Shown: positions 1 to 9,543 of the stretch, in pieces
How positions within the stretch are numbered: the first letter of the stretch is position 1
How the letters are laid out: each line of letters begins with the position of its first letter
NCBI GenBank assembly: GCA_945861915.1
Contig: CAMAWK010000002.1
Span: 1-46,869 of the forward strand
Length of the DNA stretch: 46,869 nucleotides
Direction of reading: 5' to 3'
From: Flavobacterium psychrophilum
GTDB taxonomy: Bacteria; Bacteroidota; Bacteroidia; Flavobacteriales; Flavobacteriaceae
Made by a program: the position numbers and the translations under genes
The notes under the pieces: model-generated
What the model saw: the letters and a program-made list of their open reading frames with translations, nothing else
Told to the model about the DNA's origin: nothing
Databases searched by the model: none

Positions 1-243
1 ATTGTAGCGTACGGAAGTATGATGACAATTTCTTATTTTTTGGGCAATAAATATTATCCAATTCCGTATGATATGAATAAAATCAGTAGTTATTTAGGAA
101 TATCAATTTTATTTTCCATCATTTCATTCTACGGATTTCGTGAGAATTATTTTGTTGGAATTCCATTGCTGATTGGATTTATGTATTATATCTACCGAAA
201 TGAAAAAGAAACAATACAAAGCATTTTAAAAAGAAACAGATAA
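1..243 (+). CDS. C-terminal end of a multi-pass membrane protein, probably a polysaccharide flippase
   Basis: The reading frame is open from the first base of the window (IVAYGSMM...), so this is the 3' end of a longer gene. About 80 residues remain. They include hydrophobic stretches of membrane-helix type (around [13 protein letters not shown] and [14 protein letters not shown]) and end in a short basic tail (SILKRNR). Nothing here is diagnostic by itself. The polysaccharide flippase / O-antigen transporter call is inferred from gene order, because in flavobacteria such a gene commonly lies directly before dut and a sugar nucleotidyltransferase. The stop lies 2 bp before the dut start, so the two are probably co-transcribed. 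Confidence 0.55.
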   Translation: MVAYGSMMTISYFLGNKYYPIPYDMNKISSYLGISILFSIISFYGFRENYFVGIPLLIGFMYYIYRNEKETIQSILKRNR

Positions 244-245
244 AA

Positions 246-680
246 ATGAAGATTAATATCATCAACAAATCACAACACGAATTACCCAATTATGAAACCA
301 TTGCTTCGGCAGGAATGGATTTGCGTGCCAATCTAACCGAATCCATATCGCTTAATCCACTAGAAAGAACCATTGTAAAAACAGGACTTTTTATAGAATT
401 ACCCATTGGTTTCGAAGCTCAAGTTCGTCCCAGAAGTGGTTTGGCTGCCAAGAAAGGAATCACCGTTCTCAATTCGCCAGGAACTGTAGATGCGGATTAT
501 CGTGGCGAAATAGGTGTCATTTTAGTCAATTTATCCAATGAAGTTTTCGTAGTGGAAAACGGAGAACGTATTGCCCAACTCATCATCGCCCAACACGAAA
601 GAGCCGAATGGATAGAAGTTTCAGAATTGTCTGAAACATCCAGAGGCGAAGGCGGTTTTGGAAGTACAGGTGTAAAGTAA
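246..680 (+). CDS. dut: dUTP diphosphatase (dUTPase)
   Basis: Hydrolyses dUTP to dUMP and pyrophosphate in the cytoplasm, supplying dUMP for dTMP synthesis and keeping uracil out of DNA. All five motifs of the homotrimeric family are visible in order: AGMDLRA (about residues 22-28), RPRSGLA with the following [17 protein letters not shown] holding the catalytic Asp, the ERIAQLI segment, and the flexible C-terminal [10 protein letters not shown] arm. The length of 144 residues is normal for the family. It starts at an ATG 2 bp after the preceding stop, which suggests translational coupling. Certain assignment; nothing odd. Confidence 0.97.
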   Translation: MKINIINKSQHELPNYETIASAGMDLRANLTESISLNPLERTIVKTGLFIELPIGFEAQVRPRSGLAAKKGITVLNSPGTVDADYRGEIGVILVNLSNEVFVVENGERIAQLIIAQHERAEWIEVSELSETSRGEGGFGSTGVK

Positions 681-889
681 AGCCCCTAACCCCTGAAGGG
701 GGAATTAGCGCAAAAAAAAAATCCGTGCCCCGAAACCAAAGGTCGAACAGGCGAAGCAAAATTTGTTTAATCCTTTTAATCTGTGGCTAAAATGAACTTG
801 GTTAGCTTTGCGAAAACTTTGCAACCTTTGCGGTAAAAAAATAATTAACATGAGGATGAGATTGCTTCGTTCCTCGCAATGACAAAAAA
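681..889. repeat. Intergenic stretch with flavobacterial-type interspersed repeats
   Basis: No gene is seen. About 790-838 holds the degenerate CTTTGCGAAAAC...CTTTGCGG motif that recurs between genes in flavobacterial chromosomes. About 858-883 holds GATTGCTTCGTTCCTCGC, whose complement (around GCGAGGAACGAAGC) is a frequent genomic repeat in Bacteroidota. Family identity is from memory, not a search. Confidence 0.5.
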
Positions 890-1900
890 ATGAAAATAAT
901 AGTACCCATGGCTGGACGAGGTTCCAGATTAAGACCCCACACATTAACCATCCCGAAACCTTTAATTCCAATTGCAGGAAAACCTATCGTACATCGTTTG
1001 GTCGAAGATATTGCAGCTGTTTTGAATCAAGAAATTGAAGAAATCGCTTTTATCATTCACGAAAGTTTTGGCAAAAAAGTAGAAGAAGATTTAATCGCCA
1101 TTGCCCATAAATTAGGTTCCAAGGGAACGATTTATTACCAAAACGAAGCCTTAGGAACCGGTCACGCCATTATGTGTGCTAAAGATTCTTTGAGCGGACC
1201 AGCAGTTATTGCTTATGCCGACACACTTATTCGTGCCGATTTCGATTTAGATCAAAATGCCGACAGCGTGATTTGGGTAAAAAAAGTAGATCAGCCCGAA
1301 GCTTTTGGCGTGGTTAATTTGAATGCAAACAACGAAATTATCGAGTTAGTCGAAAAACCAAAGGAGTTTGTTTCCGATTTGGCAGTTATCGGAATATACT
1401 ATTTTAAAGATGTGGGCGTTCTGAAAAACGAGTTGCAATTGGTTTTGGATAACAATATCATTCATGGTGGAGAATATCAAATCAATGACGGTATCAAGCA
1501 AATGATGGCAAAAGGAATTGTTTTTGTTCCCGGCGAAGTGGCAGAATGGATGGATTGTGGCAATAAAAATGTGACCGTTGAAACCAATTCCAGAATGTTA
1601 GGATTTTTGCATCAAGACGGAGAAGATTTAGTGGCAAATAACTTAAAATTAGAAAATTCAACTATCATTCCGCCTTGTTATATTGCCGAAGATGTGATTT
1701 TGATTAATGCGACCGTGGGACCCAATGTATCTTTGGGAAAAGGCTGTCATGTTATAAATAGTGCTATTAAAAACAGTTTGGTACAAACACATTCACACAT
1801 CAAAAACGCGAATTTAGATAACGCCATGATTGGCAATCATGCTCATTTTGATGGTAAATTTACCAGTATTAGCATTGGTGATTATTCGGTTTTGGAGTAA
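890..1900 (+). CDS. Sugar-phosphate nucleotidyltransferase with left-handed beta-helix tail
   Basis: Transfers a nucleotidyl group to a sugar 1-phosphate to make an NDP-sugar for surface polysaccharide or cell-wall synthesis. The N-terminal Rossmann-like domain (about 1-235) begins with the signature PMAGRGSRLRPHTLTIPKPL, the G-x-G-x-R-L-x-P-x-T...PK nucleotide-binding loop. GTGHAI and YADTLIRAD match the later substrate/metal motifs, and ELVEKP is also typical. The last ~90 residues (NSTIIPPCYI..., VNATVGPNVS-like repeats) look like hexapeptide turns of a left-handed beta-helix. Substrate (glucose-1-P, mannose-1-P or other) cannot be told from sequence. The ATG at 890 follows an A-run and places the GxG motif at the usual distance from the N terminus. 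Confidence 0.88.
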   Translation: MKIIVPMAGRGSRLRPHTLTIPKPLIPIAGKPIVHRLVEDIAAVLNQEIEEIAFIIHESFGKKVEEDLIAIAHKLGSKGTIYYQNEALGTGHAIMCAKDSLSGPAVIAYADTLIRADFDLDQNADSVIWVKKVDQPEAFGVVNLNANNEIIELVEKPKEFVSDLAVIGIYYFKDVGVLKNELQLVLDNNIIHGGEYQINDGIKQMMAKGIVFVPGEVAEWMDCGNKNVTVETNSRMLGFLHQDGEDLVANNLKLENSTIIPPCYIAEDVILINATVGPNVSLGKGCHVINSAIKNSLVQTHSHIKNANLDNAMIGNHAHFDGKFTSISIGDYSVLE

Positions 1901-2027
1901 CAAAGTCTTACCGCAAAGTCGCTAAGGCACAAAGATTTCTTTCAAAATTTTTATAATTTAAGTACGCCCCAATTTTTTTGTGTGCTTTGTGCCTTCTTTG
2001 TGAACTTTGTGTTTAAACATTTATTAA
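1901..2027. repeat. Short intergenic stretch with CTTTGTG/GCAAAG-type repeat
   Basis: Contains CCGCAAAGTCGCTAAGGCAC and, 60 bp later, GTGCTTTGTGCCTTCTTTGTG, which are partly complementary (GCACAAAG / CTTTGTGC). This is another copy of the degenerate interspersed motif found between flavobacterial genes; it could fold in the transcript. Confidence 0.45.
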
Positions 2028-3374
2028 ATGAAAAAAACAGTTTTAGTATTTCTCTTTTTCGTTTTGCTGTGCAATTCGGCTCTGGTATTGGCACAAGTTG
2101 AGCCAGAAGAAATAAAACTAGACACTGACCAATTTCAAGATTATTTTTATGAAGCTTTAAAGCAAAAAGGAATCGAGAATTATGACAAAGCCATTGAGTC
2201 GTTAGAGCAATGTTTGAAATTGAAACCCAACGAAGGGATGCTTTTTTTTGAAAAGGGCAAAAATCAACTGGCATTAAAAGACTACAATAATGCCTACAAT
2301 TCATTCGAAAAAGCGACCCAACTAGAACCTCAAAACAAATGGTTTTGGGTTGGAATGTATGATGTAAATTATCAAACCAAAAACTACATTCAATCGATAG
2401 TCACGGTTCAGAAATTGATAGAATTTGACGAAGATTACAAAGAAGATTTAGTTTCGTTGTACATGAATACAGAACAATTCGACAAGGCTTTATCGCTAAT
2501 TAACGAATTAAATGAAACAGTCGGAAAATCAGAAAAACGAGAGTTTTACAAAGACAAAATTTTGTCGCAATTGAATTTTCAAAACAAAGAAATTGAAAAT
2601 TTACTAACTCAAATAAGCAAATATCCAAAACTAGAATCCAATTATGTGGCATTAATCGAGCTGTATTCGAAAAATAATGAGATAAAAAAAGCAGTCGAGA
2701 TTACCAAAAAATTAGAAACTGAAATCCCAACATCAGAATGGGCACAAGTAGGATTGTTTAAATTGTATTTGGACACGAATGAAACCCAAAAAGCCATTCA
2801 ATCGATGCATCTAGTTTTGGCAAGTTCAAAAATCGATGCAAAAATTCGCCACCGAATTCTGAATGAATTTCTGATTTTTGTGAATAAAAATCCGCAATAT
2901 TCCTCCGATTTAGAAAAGGCAGTTTCTTATTTTGATTCCGATACAGAAATTGATGTTGCAAAAGAAATTGGTAAATTTTTTCATAACAAAAAACAATGGG
3001 AAAAAGCCCAGTTTTATTATGAAAAAGCAGTAAAAAAAGATACTGATGAAGTCGAAACACATTTGCTTTTGATGCAAGCGCACGTCGAATTGAAACAGTT
3101 TGAAATACTAGCCCAAAAAGCCACTGCAGCTGTGGAAACATTTCCCACACAACCTCAGTTTTACTATTTTTCAGGTTTGGCTTACAATCAATTACAGCAA
3201 TTTAAAAAAGCAAAGGAACTACTCGAAATGGGACTGGATTATCTAGTAAATGACCTAACATTAGAAATTAATTTCAACATTCAGCTTGGAGAAGCCTATA
3301 ACGGACTGGGAGATTTTAAGAAAAAAGAAACCTATTTTACCAAAGCCAATCAATTATTAAAAAATAAAAAATAA
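2028..3374 (+). CDS. Secreted tetratricopeptide-repeat protein
   Basis: A 448-residue protein with a clear N-terminal signal peptide (MKKTVLVFLFFVLLCNSALV, cleavage probably after LAQ near residue 23), so it should be periplasmic. The mature part is built of TPR helices: NYDKAIESLEQCLKLKPNEG, DYNNAYNSFEKATQLEPQNK, later QWEKAQFYYEKAVKKDTDEV and QFKKAKELLEMGLDYL. It probably scaffolds protein interactions at the envelope. The next gene starts 7 bp downstream and encodes a DUF4292 lipoprotein, then an M23 hydrolase; this TPR - DUF4292 - M23 order is a recurrent flavobacterial arrangement, so a role in envelope assembly is inferred. No catalytic domain is visible. Confidence 0.88.
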   Translation: MKKTVLVFLFFVLLCNSALVLAQVEPEEIKLDTDQFQDYFYEALKQKGIENYDKAIESLEQCLKLKPNEGMLFFEKGKNQLALKDYNNAYNSFEKATQLEPQNKWFWVGMYDVNYQTKNYIQSIVTVQKLIEFDEDYKEDLVSLYMNTEQFDKALSLINELNETVGKSEKREFYKDKILSQLNFQNKEIENLLTQISKYPKLESNYVALIELYSKNNEIKKAVEITKKLETEIPTSEWAQVGLFKLYLDTNETQKAIQSMHLVLASSKIDAKIRHRILNEFLIFVNKNPQYSSDLEKAVSYFDSDTEIDVAKEIGKFFHNKKQWEKAQFYYEKAVKKDTDEVETHLLLMQAHVELKQFEILAQKATAAVETFPTQPQFYYFSGLAYNQLQQFKKAKELLEMGLDYLVNDLTLEINFNIQLGEAYNGLGDFKKKETYFTKANQLLKNKK

Positions 3375-3381
3375 CAATCGA

Positions 3382-4170
3382 ATGAATTCATTTTTAATGC
3401 GAATGATCGCAATTTGTTTTTGCAGTTTACTACTGTTTCAGTCTTGTAAAACAAAATCAGTAGGTATAGTTTCCACAAAAACAGATACGAATCTAGGAGC
3501 TAATAATACCGTAGAAAACTATTCTAACAATAAAGTAGACTTTTCTACATTATATATAAAATCCAACGTTAAATACGACAACGGCAAACAAAATCATAAC
3601 GTAGCCGCAGAAATTAAGATAAAAAAAGACGAACAAATTTTGGTAAGCATTCGATTTTTAGGAATCACGATGGCAAAAGCCATGATTACTCCAAAGTCTG
3701 TGAGCTATTACGAAAAAATGAACGGCAGCTATTATGAAGGGGATTTTAGCGCTTTGAGCCAAATGTTAGGAACCGAATTAGATTTTTATAAAGTACAAAA
3801 TATGCTGTTGGGTCGAGCCATGGATGATTTAAGAACTGGAAAATATACCGAAACGGTTTCAGACCAAACCATTCAATTAAATGATGTGTTGGATACTAAA
3901 TTAAAAAAATCATTTGTGTTAGACGCCACTACTTATTTACTTATAAATCAAGAAATAGAACAGCCATCTGAATCAAGAAAAATTCAAATTGCCTATTCCA
4001 ATCATAACACTTATACTCAAGGAATAGTTCCTTTGAATGTATTGATAAATGCTTCACAAGCAAAAGGGAAAACAGAAATCAATTTAGAATACAACACGGT
4101 TACTTTCAATGTGGAACTTTCTTTTCCGTATTCGGTTCCAAATGATTACAAAAGAATTATAATTAAGTAA
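3382..4170 (+). CDS. DUF4292 family outer-membrane lipoprotein
   Basis: A 262-residue protein with a lipoprotein signal peptide: a basic N terminus, a hydrophobic core (IAICFCSLLLFQSC) and a Cys at about residue 22 as acylation site, with the next residues KTKS. The mature part is beta-rich (LYIKSNVKYDNGKQ, VSIRFLGITMAKAMI, VSYYEKMNGSYYEGDFS). This matches the Bacteroidota DUF4292 family, which resembles LolA/LolB-type lipoprotein carriers in fold predictions; a role in lipoprotein or lipid handling is therefore only inferred. It sits between the TPR gene (7 bp gap) and the M23 peptidase gene in one operon. Confidence 0.82.
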   Translation: MNSFLMRMIAICFCSLLLFQSCKTKSVGIVSTKTDTNLGANNTVENYSNNKVDFSTLYIKSNVKYDNGKQNHNVAAEIKIKKDEQILVSIRFLGITMAKAMITPKSVSYYEKMNGSYYEGDFSALSQMLGTELDFYKVQNMLLGRAMDDLRTGKYTETVSDQTIQLNDVLDTKLKKSFVLDATTYLLINQEIEQPSESRKIQIAYSNHNTYTQGIVPLNVLINASQAKGKTEINLEYNTVTFNVELSFPYSVPNDYKRIIIK

Positions 4171-4193
4171 ATTTGCACAAACTTATTTCTACC

Positions 4194-5504
4194 ATGCCGA
4201 AATTAATCCTAAGCCTACTCTTTATTTGCTTGACTTCTGTTCTTTGGAGTCAAGAATCACAGCAAGAAAAATTAGAGCAACGAAAAGCCCAAATTCAACG
4301 AGAAATTAGGGAAAATGAAAAAATGCTACAAACCGTAAAGAAAAAAGAAAAAACAGCTGTAAATGTGATTGTTATTCAAAGTAACAAGATAAAACTCAAG
4401 GAAAAGCTAATTCAGACTACCGAAAAGCAAACCAAGTTACTGAACAACGATATTTATATCAATCAGGTGCAAATAAACCACCTTAAAAAAGAATTAACAG
4501 AGCTTAAAGAAGATTATGCAAATATGATTTTAAAGTCATACAAAAGCCGTTCAGAACAAAGCAGAGCGATGTTTATCTTGTCTTCTGAAAGTTTTAAACA
4601 GGCTTATAAAAGAATGCAGTATATGAAACAATATACTAATTACCGAAAACTACAAGGAGAAGAAATACAGTCAAAATCGAACCAATTAATCGATTATAAC
4701 GGCAAATTAGACAAACAAAAACAGGAAAAACAAAAATTAATTGCCGAAAAAGAAAAGGAACGTTTATCCTTGTTGAAGGAAAAACAAGAGCAACAAAAAT
4801 TAGTCAATTCTATCAAGAAAGACAAAAATAAAATTGCTGCAGAAATTAAGAAAAAACAACAAGAAGCGAAAGCTATCGATAGACAAATTGACCGCTTGAT
4901 TCGGGAAGCCATTGCCGAAGCTAACAGAAAAGCTGCAATGGAAAGAGCGATGGAAAAAGCCAAAGCGCAATCTAAAGCAGAATCTAAAACCGAAACCAAA
5001 GAAGAGTTAAAAACACGTGCCAAATCACTTGTTTCTTCAGCTCCCGTTTCGTCATCAAAAATTGAGTTGACTCCCGAAGCCAAAATAATTGCCGATAATT
5101 TTAAAGCTAACAGAGGGCGATTGCCTTTTCCTGTCGAAAAAGGATTTATTTCCTTGGGTTTTGGCGATCAGCCCCATCCGGTTTATAAAACTCTAACGAT
5201 TCACAATAGTGGAGTCGAAATCACAACCGAACAAGGTTCGAGTGCTCGGGCGGTTTTTGATGGTGTTGTTACGAGTGTAATTGTTTTATCGCCAGTGAAC
5301 AAAGCGGTCATGATTCAGCACGGGGATTATTTCACGGTCTATCAAAATCTGAGTTCTGTAAGTGTAAGCAAAGGCGATAAAGTGAGCCGAAAACAAGCAA
5401 TAGGCAGAGTGCGAACCAACGGCGAAACCGGCAAAACGGTTATAAAATTCTTGATTCTACAAAACACCACCTACAATAATCCTTCAAGTTGGTTGTCGAT
5501 GTAG
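4194..5504 (+). CDS. EnvC-like M23 murein hydrolase activator / endopeptidase-fold protein
   Basis: The frame is open from a TTG at 4173, but the ATG at 4194 gives a proper signal peptide (MPKLILSLLFICLTSVLWSQ), so I place the start there. After the signal comes a long, charged coiled coil (about residues 22-270, rich in K, E and Q). The C-terminal ~120 residues form a LytM/M23 domain (FISLGFGDQPHPVYKTLTIH, then MIQHGDYFTVYQNLSSV). The Zn ligands are largely missing: the usual HxxxD is IHNSGVE and the HxH is QHGDY. This is the degenerate, non-catalytic type found in EnvC/NlpD activators. It probably activates amidases during cell separation. Confidence 0.85.
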   Translation: MPKLILSLLFICLTSVLWSQESQQEKLEQRKAQIQREIRENEKMLQTVKKKEKTAVNVIVIQSNKIKLKEKLIQTTEKQTKLLNNDIYINQVQINHLKKELTELKEDYANMILKSYKSRSEQSRAMFILSSESFKQAYKRMQYMKQYTNYRKLQGEEIQSKSNQLIDYNGKLDKQKQEKQKLIAEKEKERLSLLKEKQEQQKLVNSIKKDKNKIAAEIKKKQQEAKAIDRQIDRLIREAIAEANRKAAMERAMEKAKAQSKAESKTETKEELKTRAKSLVSSAPVSSSKIELTPEAKIIADNFKANRGRLPFPVEKGFISLGFGDQPHPVYKTLTIHNSGVEITTEQGSSARAVFDGVVTSVIVLSPVNKAVMIQHGDYFTVYQNLSSVSVSKGDKVSRKQAIGRVRTNGETGKTVIKFLILQNTTYNNPSSWLSM

Positions 5505-5850
5505 GGCTATACCATCAAAAACAGACCCTATTTAAGTTATTTCTTTTGCAACACACCAGAGTAGCGACGCTTTACAGTAGCCAAACGGGGTTGTAAGATT
5601 CGATTTTTTCAGCAAGCATTACTGTTGTTGTTGATACATTTGATCAATATAGTCTAATTGTACTTTTCTTCCTCAGTAGTTTCCTCAAGTTGGACATCGT
5701 TAATCTCTTGTAAAAAAAATGAACAGTTTTGAAGAGATGATTTTTTATGTATCAGTTTCTAAAACAACCTGTGATTGCAATAATTGATTTTTTATTTTTT
5801 TTATACTTTAATTTTTTTTATTTTTACAAAAAGTTAACATTTTACAAAAC
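5505..5850. other. Intergenic region without a recognisable gene
   Basis: About 345 bp. No frame of note on either strand. On the minus strand a short open stretch around 5660-5720 (NDVQLEETTEEEKYN) might be a gene scrap, but it has no start or context. The final 70 bp are extremely T-rich and lead into the response regulator gene. Confidence 0.5.
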
Positions 5851-6246
5851 ATGAAAATTTTAATAGTTGAAGATAATAAAATAGCCTTGAAGGGAATGAT
5901 GAAGATATTATCTGAATATCCAAATATTGAAATATGTACAGCTGAAAATGGATTGATGGCTTTAGAGTTACTCTCAGAAAACCAGTCAGAATTACCGCAT
6001 TTCACCTTATTAGATTTAAATATGCCCATAATGAACGGGATTGAATTTCTAAAAGAAATAAAAAAACACGACAGTTTAAAAACCATACCTGTAATTATAC
6101 ACACCACCTCTTTCAATTCTTCTGATGTGAAAAAGTGCGAAGAACTCGGTAGTAGTGGCTATTTTGTAAAAGAATTAGATATGGTAAAATACAAATCAAA
6201 TATCAAACTCATTGCAGATTATTGGACAGAATCTAGGAGACCATAA
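5851..6246 (+). CDS. Stand-alone CheY-like response regulator
   Basis: A single receiver domain of 131 residues with no output domain. The phosphorylation site is Asp55 in LLDLNMPIMNG; the acidic pocket is IVEDN at residues 5-9; the conserved Thr/Ser is in IIHTTS (T85/T86); and the switch Lys is K107 in GYFVKE. It probably relays phosphate through protein contact rather than by binding DNA. Its stop is 27 bp before the H-NOX gene and a large histidine kinase follows, so the three very likely form one NO/O2-responsive pathway. Confidence 0.93.
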   Translation: MKILIVEDNKIALKGMMKILSEYPNIEICTAENGLMALELLSENQSELPHFTLLDLNMPIMNGIEFLKEIKKHDSLKTIPVIIHTTSFNSSDVKKCEELGSSGYFVKELDMVKYKSNIKLIADYWTESRRP

Positions 6247-6273
6247 AAAATTCAATTGAATAAAAGAAACAGC

Positions 6274-6813
6274 ATGAAAGGATTTTTTTTTATCAATTTT
6301 TTAGAATTTATTGAAACAAACCATGGTTTAGAAATGGTTGACGAAATGATAACGAATTGTGATTTACCATCAGAGGGTATTTATAGCTCCTTTAGCAACT
6401 ATGAATTTGATGAATTGGTTCGTCTTTTAACCTATGTATCACAAAAAACTCAGATTGAACCAGCAATTTTATTAGAAAAATTTGGAGCATTTGTCTTTCC
6501 CTATCTTATCGGAAAGCATTCTTACATTATCGAACGCTATGATAATGCAATAGATTTTATGGCAGGGATTGAAGATCACATTCATATTGAAGTAAAAAAA
6601 CTATACCATGATGCCAATCTTCCGACTTTTAGAGTTGTTGAAAAATCAGAAAAAAAATTAACTATCATTTACAATTCCTCAAAAGGTCTAACCTATTTTG
6701 CTATTGGTTTAATTAAAGAAACCCTAAATCATTTTAAGGTTGACGGAGCTGTTGAAATTGATCCAGATTTTGACGCTAAAAAGGGAGTGAAATTTAACAT
6801 AGAACTCAATTAG
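6274..6813 (+). CDS. H-NOX (heme NO/O2-binding) sensor protein
   Basis: A heme-based gas sensor that normally binds NO and alters the activity of a partner kinase or cyclase. I choose the ATG at 6274 because MKGFFFINFLEFIE matches the family's usual N terminus; an upstream in-frame TTG at 6256 is unlikely. The 179-residue length fits a lone H-NOX domain. The proximal heme ligand should be His104 (IEDHIHIEV), because it is 29 residues before Tyr133, the same spacing as between ligand and YxSxR motif in the family. The motif here reads YNSSK (Y133, S135, K137), so the heme-propionate-binding Arg is replaced by Lys. It is flanked by a response regulator and a histidine kinase. Confidence 0.88.
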   Translation: MKGFFFINFLEFIETNHGLEMVDEMITNCDLPSEGIYSSFSNYEFDELVRLLTYVSQKTQIEPAILLEKFGAFVFPYLIGKHSYIIERYDNAIDFMAGIEDHIHIEVKKLYHDANLPTFRVVEKSEKKLTIIYNSSKGLTYFAIGLIKETLNHFKVDGAVEIDPDFDAKKGVKFNIELN

Positions 6814-6898
6814 ACCCTACTACTTTACTATTTCGTATCTGGTATAATTGGCTGATTTATCCGTTTTTAATTTTTAATGACTAAAAGACCTATTTATT

Positions 6899-9385
6899 TT
6901 GCTTACAAATGATATTGAAATATTAAAAAAAGCCCTTGAAAGAGAGCGCAAATCTAGAGAACTTGCCGAAAGTTTTGTAGAAAACCGCTTGAGAGAACTT
7001 TATGTCAATAATATACAACTTTCAAATAAAGTAGTCACCCAAGAAGAATTTCAAAAGGATCTTTTAGACAATCTAGTTGACGCGTTATTTGTTGTAGATT
7101 TTAAAGGCGAAATTTTAAAAATTAATAAAGAAGCCACTAAACTTCTGGGTCTTCCTAAAGATTCAAAAATAGATAGTATTTCACAATTTTCTAATAGACA
7201 CAAAAAGGAAATCTACAAACTAATAAGCATAGATTCTCTCAAGAATGAAAATGAAGTTTTTAATTATGAATTTATCAATGCAAAAAAAGAAAAAAAATAC
7301 GTTCATATTAAATCAAAAATTTTAGTTGATTCTGATAAAATTCCATACGCGCATCAAGCCATTGTAAGAGATGTAACCGAAAAATATCTACTAGACTTAA
7401 CGGTACAAAAACAACAGCAGTTTAAAAAATTTGAATCACAAATTGTAAAAGATTTACTAAACAGCAATGATATTTTTGCTAATGCTTTTGACTTAGTAAA
7501 TCATATTGCTGATTTTTTAAACACAGATGATTGTGTGTTTTATGGCCTTATTAATGGTGAGTTGGTAGAACTGGCAACAACCAATAATAAATTAGATGCC
7601 CACCACATCATAAAAAATAAATTAGCAATACCACTAGACAAAGGTGTTGTAGGCCGAGTTGCACGAAATAAAAAAGGGGAAATAATTAATGATACAAGTA
7701 AAGACAAAGATTATATCATTGATGATGCGTCTCGGTTGTCCGAAATTACGGTTCCAATTTTATTTGATAACGAGATTGTTGGCGTTATTGACTCTGAACA
7801 TCCCCAAAAAAATTATTATACAAAAGATAAATTAGATGCTTTATCCAAAATTTCAATTTTAATATCCCTTCACTTAAAAAATTCAGTTTCGAAATTAGAA
7901 AAAAGTTTAAAGGAAAAAGAACTAGAAGCTACAAAAAATAGATTAGAAATCATTTTTGAAAGTTATTCAGATGCTCAAGTTATTGAATCTAAAGACGGAC
8001 TTATAGAATTTGTCAACAATACTTTTTTAAATCTTTTTAAGATGCCTATTGAATCATATAATCAATTAATAGGCTTACCTTGTCAAATTGCGAGAGATAA
8101 TTTTAAAAGTTTTTTCCTTTATGAAAATGAATTTGTTAGTGGAGTCGAAGAAATAATTAAAAATCAAGAGGCAATATTTGATGAAATACTTAGTTTAAAA
8201 GACGGCAGATTTGTTTCTAGAAGTTATACTCCAATATTCCTTAACGGAAAATTAGATGGACATATATGGAGATATAAAGATGTTACTCTCCAAATTAATT
8301 ATGATAAAAGTTTAAAATTTCAAAATGAAAAATACAAAAGCATTATTGACAATATTAATCTTGGATTAATGGAAGTTGATAATAATGATGTCATTTTATC
8401 TGTAAATAAAGCCTTTTGCAATATGAGCGGTTACGATTCTTTTGAACTTGTTGGAATGAAAGCAAAAGATGTTTTCATAAAAGAAAAAGAAATAGAAATC
8501 ATAAATGCGAAAAATATACTTCGCAAAAGTGGCGTTGATGATGTCTATGAAATGCAAATTGTAGCTAAAAATGGAGAGGTTAAATATTGGCTAATTAGTG
8601 GCGCACCTAATTACAACATTAATGGGGAAGTAATAGGAACTTTAGGAGTCCATTTGGATATTACAGAAATAAAAATTTTGAATAGTAAAAACGAAAAATT
8701 AATTTCAGATTTAACAGAGAGTAATTTTGAACTTTCTAATTATGCCCAAATTGTATCACACGATCTTAAAACCCCTTTACACAGTATTGCATTATGTTTA
8801 GATTGGATTAAGGATGACGAAGAGAATAAATTAAGTACAGATAGCTCTGAATTTATTGCTATTATTACTAATTCTCTCATAGATATGAATCAGTTAATTT
8901 CGAGTACTTTGCAATATTCTGAGCTGAGATCTTCCAAAAAAGAAGACAATAATTCAGAAACGCAGCTTGTGGTTGAAAGTATTATAACGAATATAGATAT
9001 AAACAAAATAAAAAGTGTAAGTATCAATATTTTAAAACCACTTCCTAATATTAAATTAAATAATACCAAAACCAAACAGGTCTTTCAAAATTTAATTGAG
9101 AACGCCTACAAATATAGAGATGTCAACAAAAAGAGTTTTGTGACTATTAATTGGGAAAGTCAAAATGAATTTATCCTGTTTTCAATTGAAGACAATGGCA
9201 TCGGTATAGCCGAAAAACATTTTGAGTATATTTTTCAAGTCTTTAAAAAACTTAATAACAGAACAGATTCTAGCGGTATTGGACTATCAATTGTCAAAAA
9301 TATAGTAGAAACTGCTGGAGGTAAAATTTGGTTTGAATCAAAATTAAACGTAGGCTCTACATTTTATTTCACTTTACCAAAATAA
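6899..9385 (+). CDS. PAS-GAF-PAS-PAS sensor histidine kinase
   Basis: A soluble 828-residue kinase without membrane segments. In order: a coiled N terminus (EILKKALERERKSRELAESF), a PAS domain (~50-165), a GAF domain (~190-325, with PLDKGVVGRVA and VPILFDNEIVGVID), two more PAS domains (~345-470 and ~475-595), a HisKA dimerisation domain with phospho-accepting His near residue 621 (SHDLKTPLHS), and a HATPase_c domain (N box ENAYKY, G1 EDNGIGIA, G2 SSGIGLSIV). The start is a TTG: an in-frame TGA lies at 6878 and the N terminus from 6899 already looks complete. It follows the H-NOX gene by 85 bp and is its probable partner; the stand-alone regulator upstream is the probable phosphate acceptor. 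Confidence 0.9.
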   Translation: MLTNDIEILKKALERERKSRELAESFVENRLRELYVNNIQLSNKVVTQEEFQKDLLDNLVDALFVVDFKGEILKINKEATKLLGLPKDSKIDSISQFSNRHKKEIYKLISIDSLKNENEVFNYEFINAKKEKKYVHIKSKILVDSDKIPYAHQAIVRDVTEKYLLDLTVQKQQQFKKFESQIVKDLLNSNDIFANAFDLVNHIADFLNTDDCVFYGLINGELVELATTNNKLDAHHIIKNKLAIPLDKGVVGRVARNKKGEIINDTSKDKDYIIDDASRLSEITVPILFDNEIVGVIDSEHPQKNYYTKDKLDALSKISILISLHLKNSVSKLEKSLKEKELEATKNRLEIIFESYSDAQVIESKDGLIEFVNNTFLNLFKMPIESYNQLIGLPCQIARDNFKSFFLYENEFVSGVEEIIKNQEAIFDEILSLKDGRFVSRSYTPIFLNGKLDGHIWRYKDVTLQINYDKSLKFQNEKYKSIIDNINLGLMEVDNNDVILSVNKAFCNMSGYDSFELVGMKAKDVFIKEKEIEIINAKNILRKSGVDDVYEMQIVAKNGEVKYWLISGAPNYNINGEVIGTLGVHLDITEIKILNSKNEKLISDLTESNFELSNYAQIVSHDLKTPLHSIALCLDWIKDDEENKLSTDSSEFIAIITNSLIDMNQLISSTLQYSELRSSKKEDNNSETQLVVESIITNIDINKIKSVSINILKPLPNIKLNNTKTKQVFQNLIENAYKYRDVNKKSFVTINWESQNEFILFSIEDNGIGIAEKHFEYIFQVFKKLNNRTDSSGIGLSIVKNIVETAGGKIWFESKLNVGSTFYFTLPK

Positions 9386-9543
9386 CCTTTTTACAACTCG
9401 AATTAAACCCCAAAATTAACACTTAGGTCAAAATCCAAAAGTATTACATTGCAACAATGACCTTTAAAACTTGTGTTCTATTTGAAAGTTCCAAAGGCGA
9501 TGTGAAGATTCAATTTTAGTTTTAGAATTTTTCTAATTGAGGA

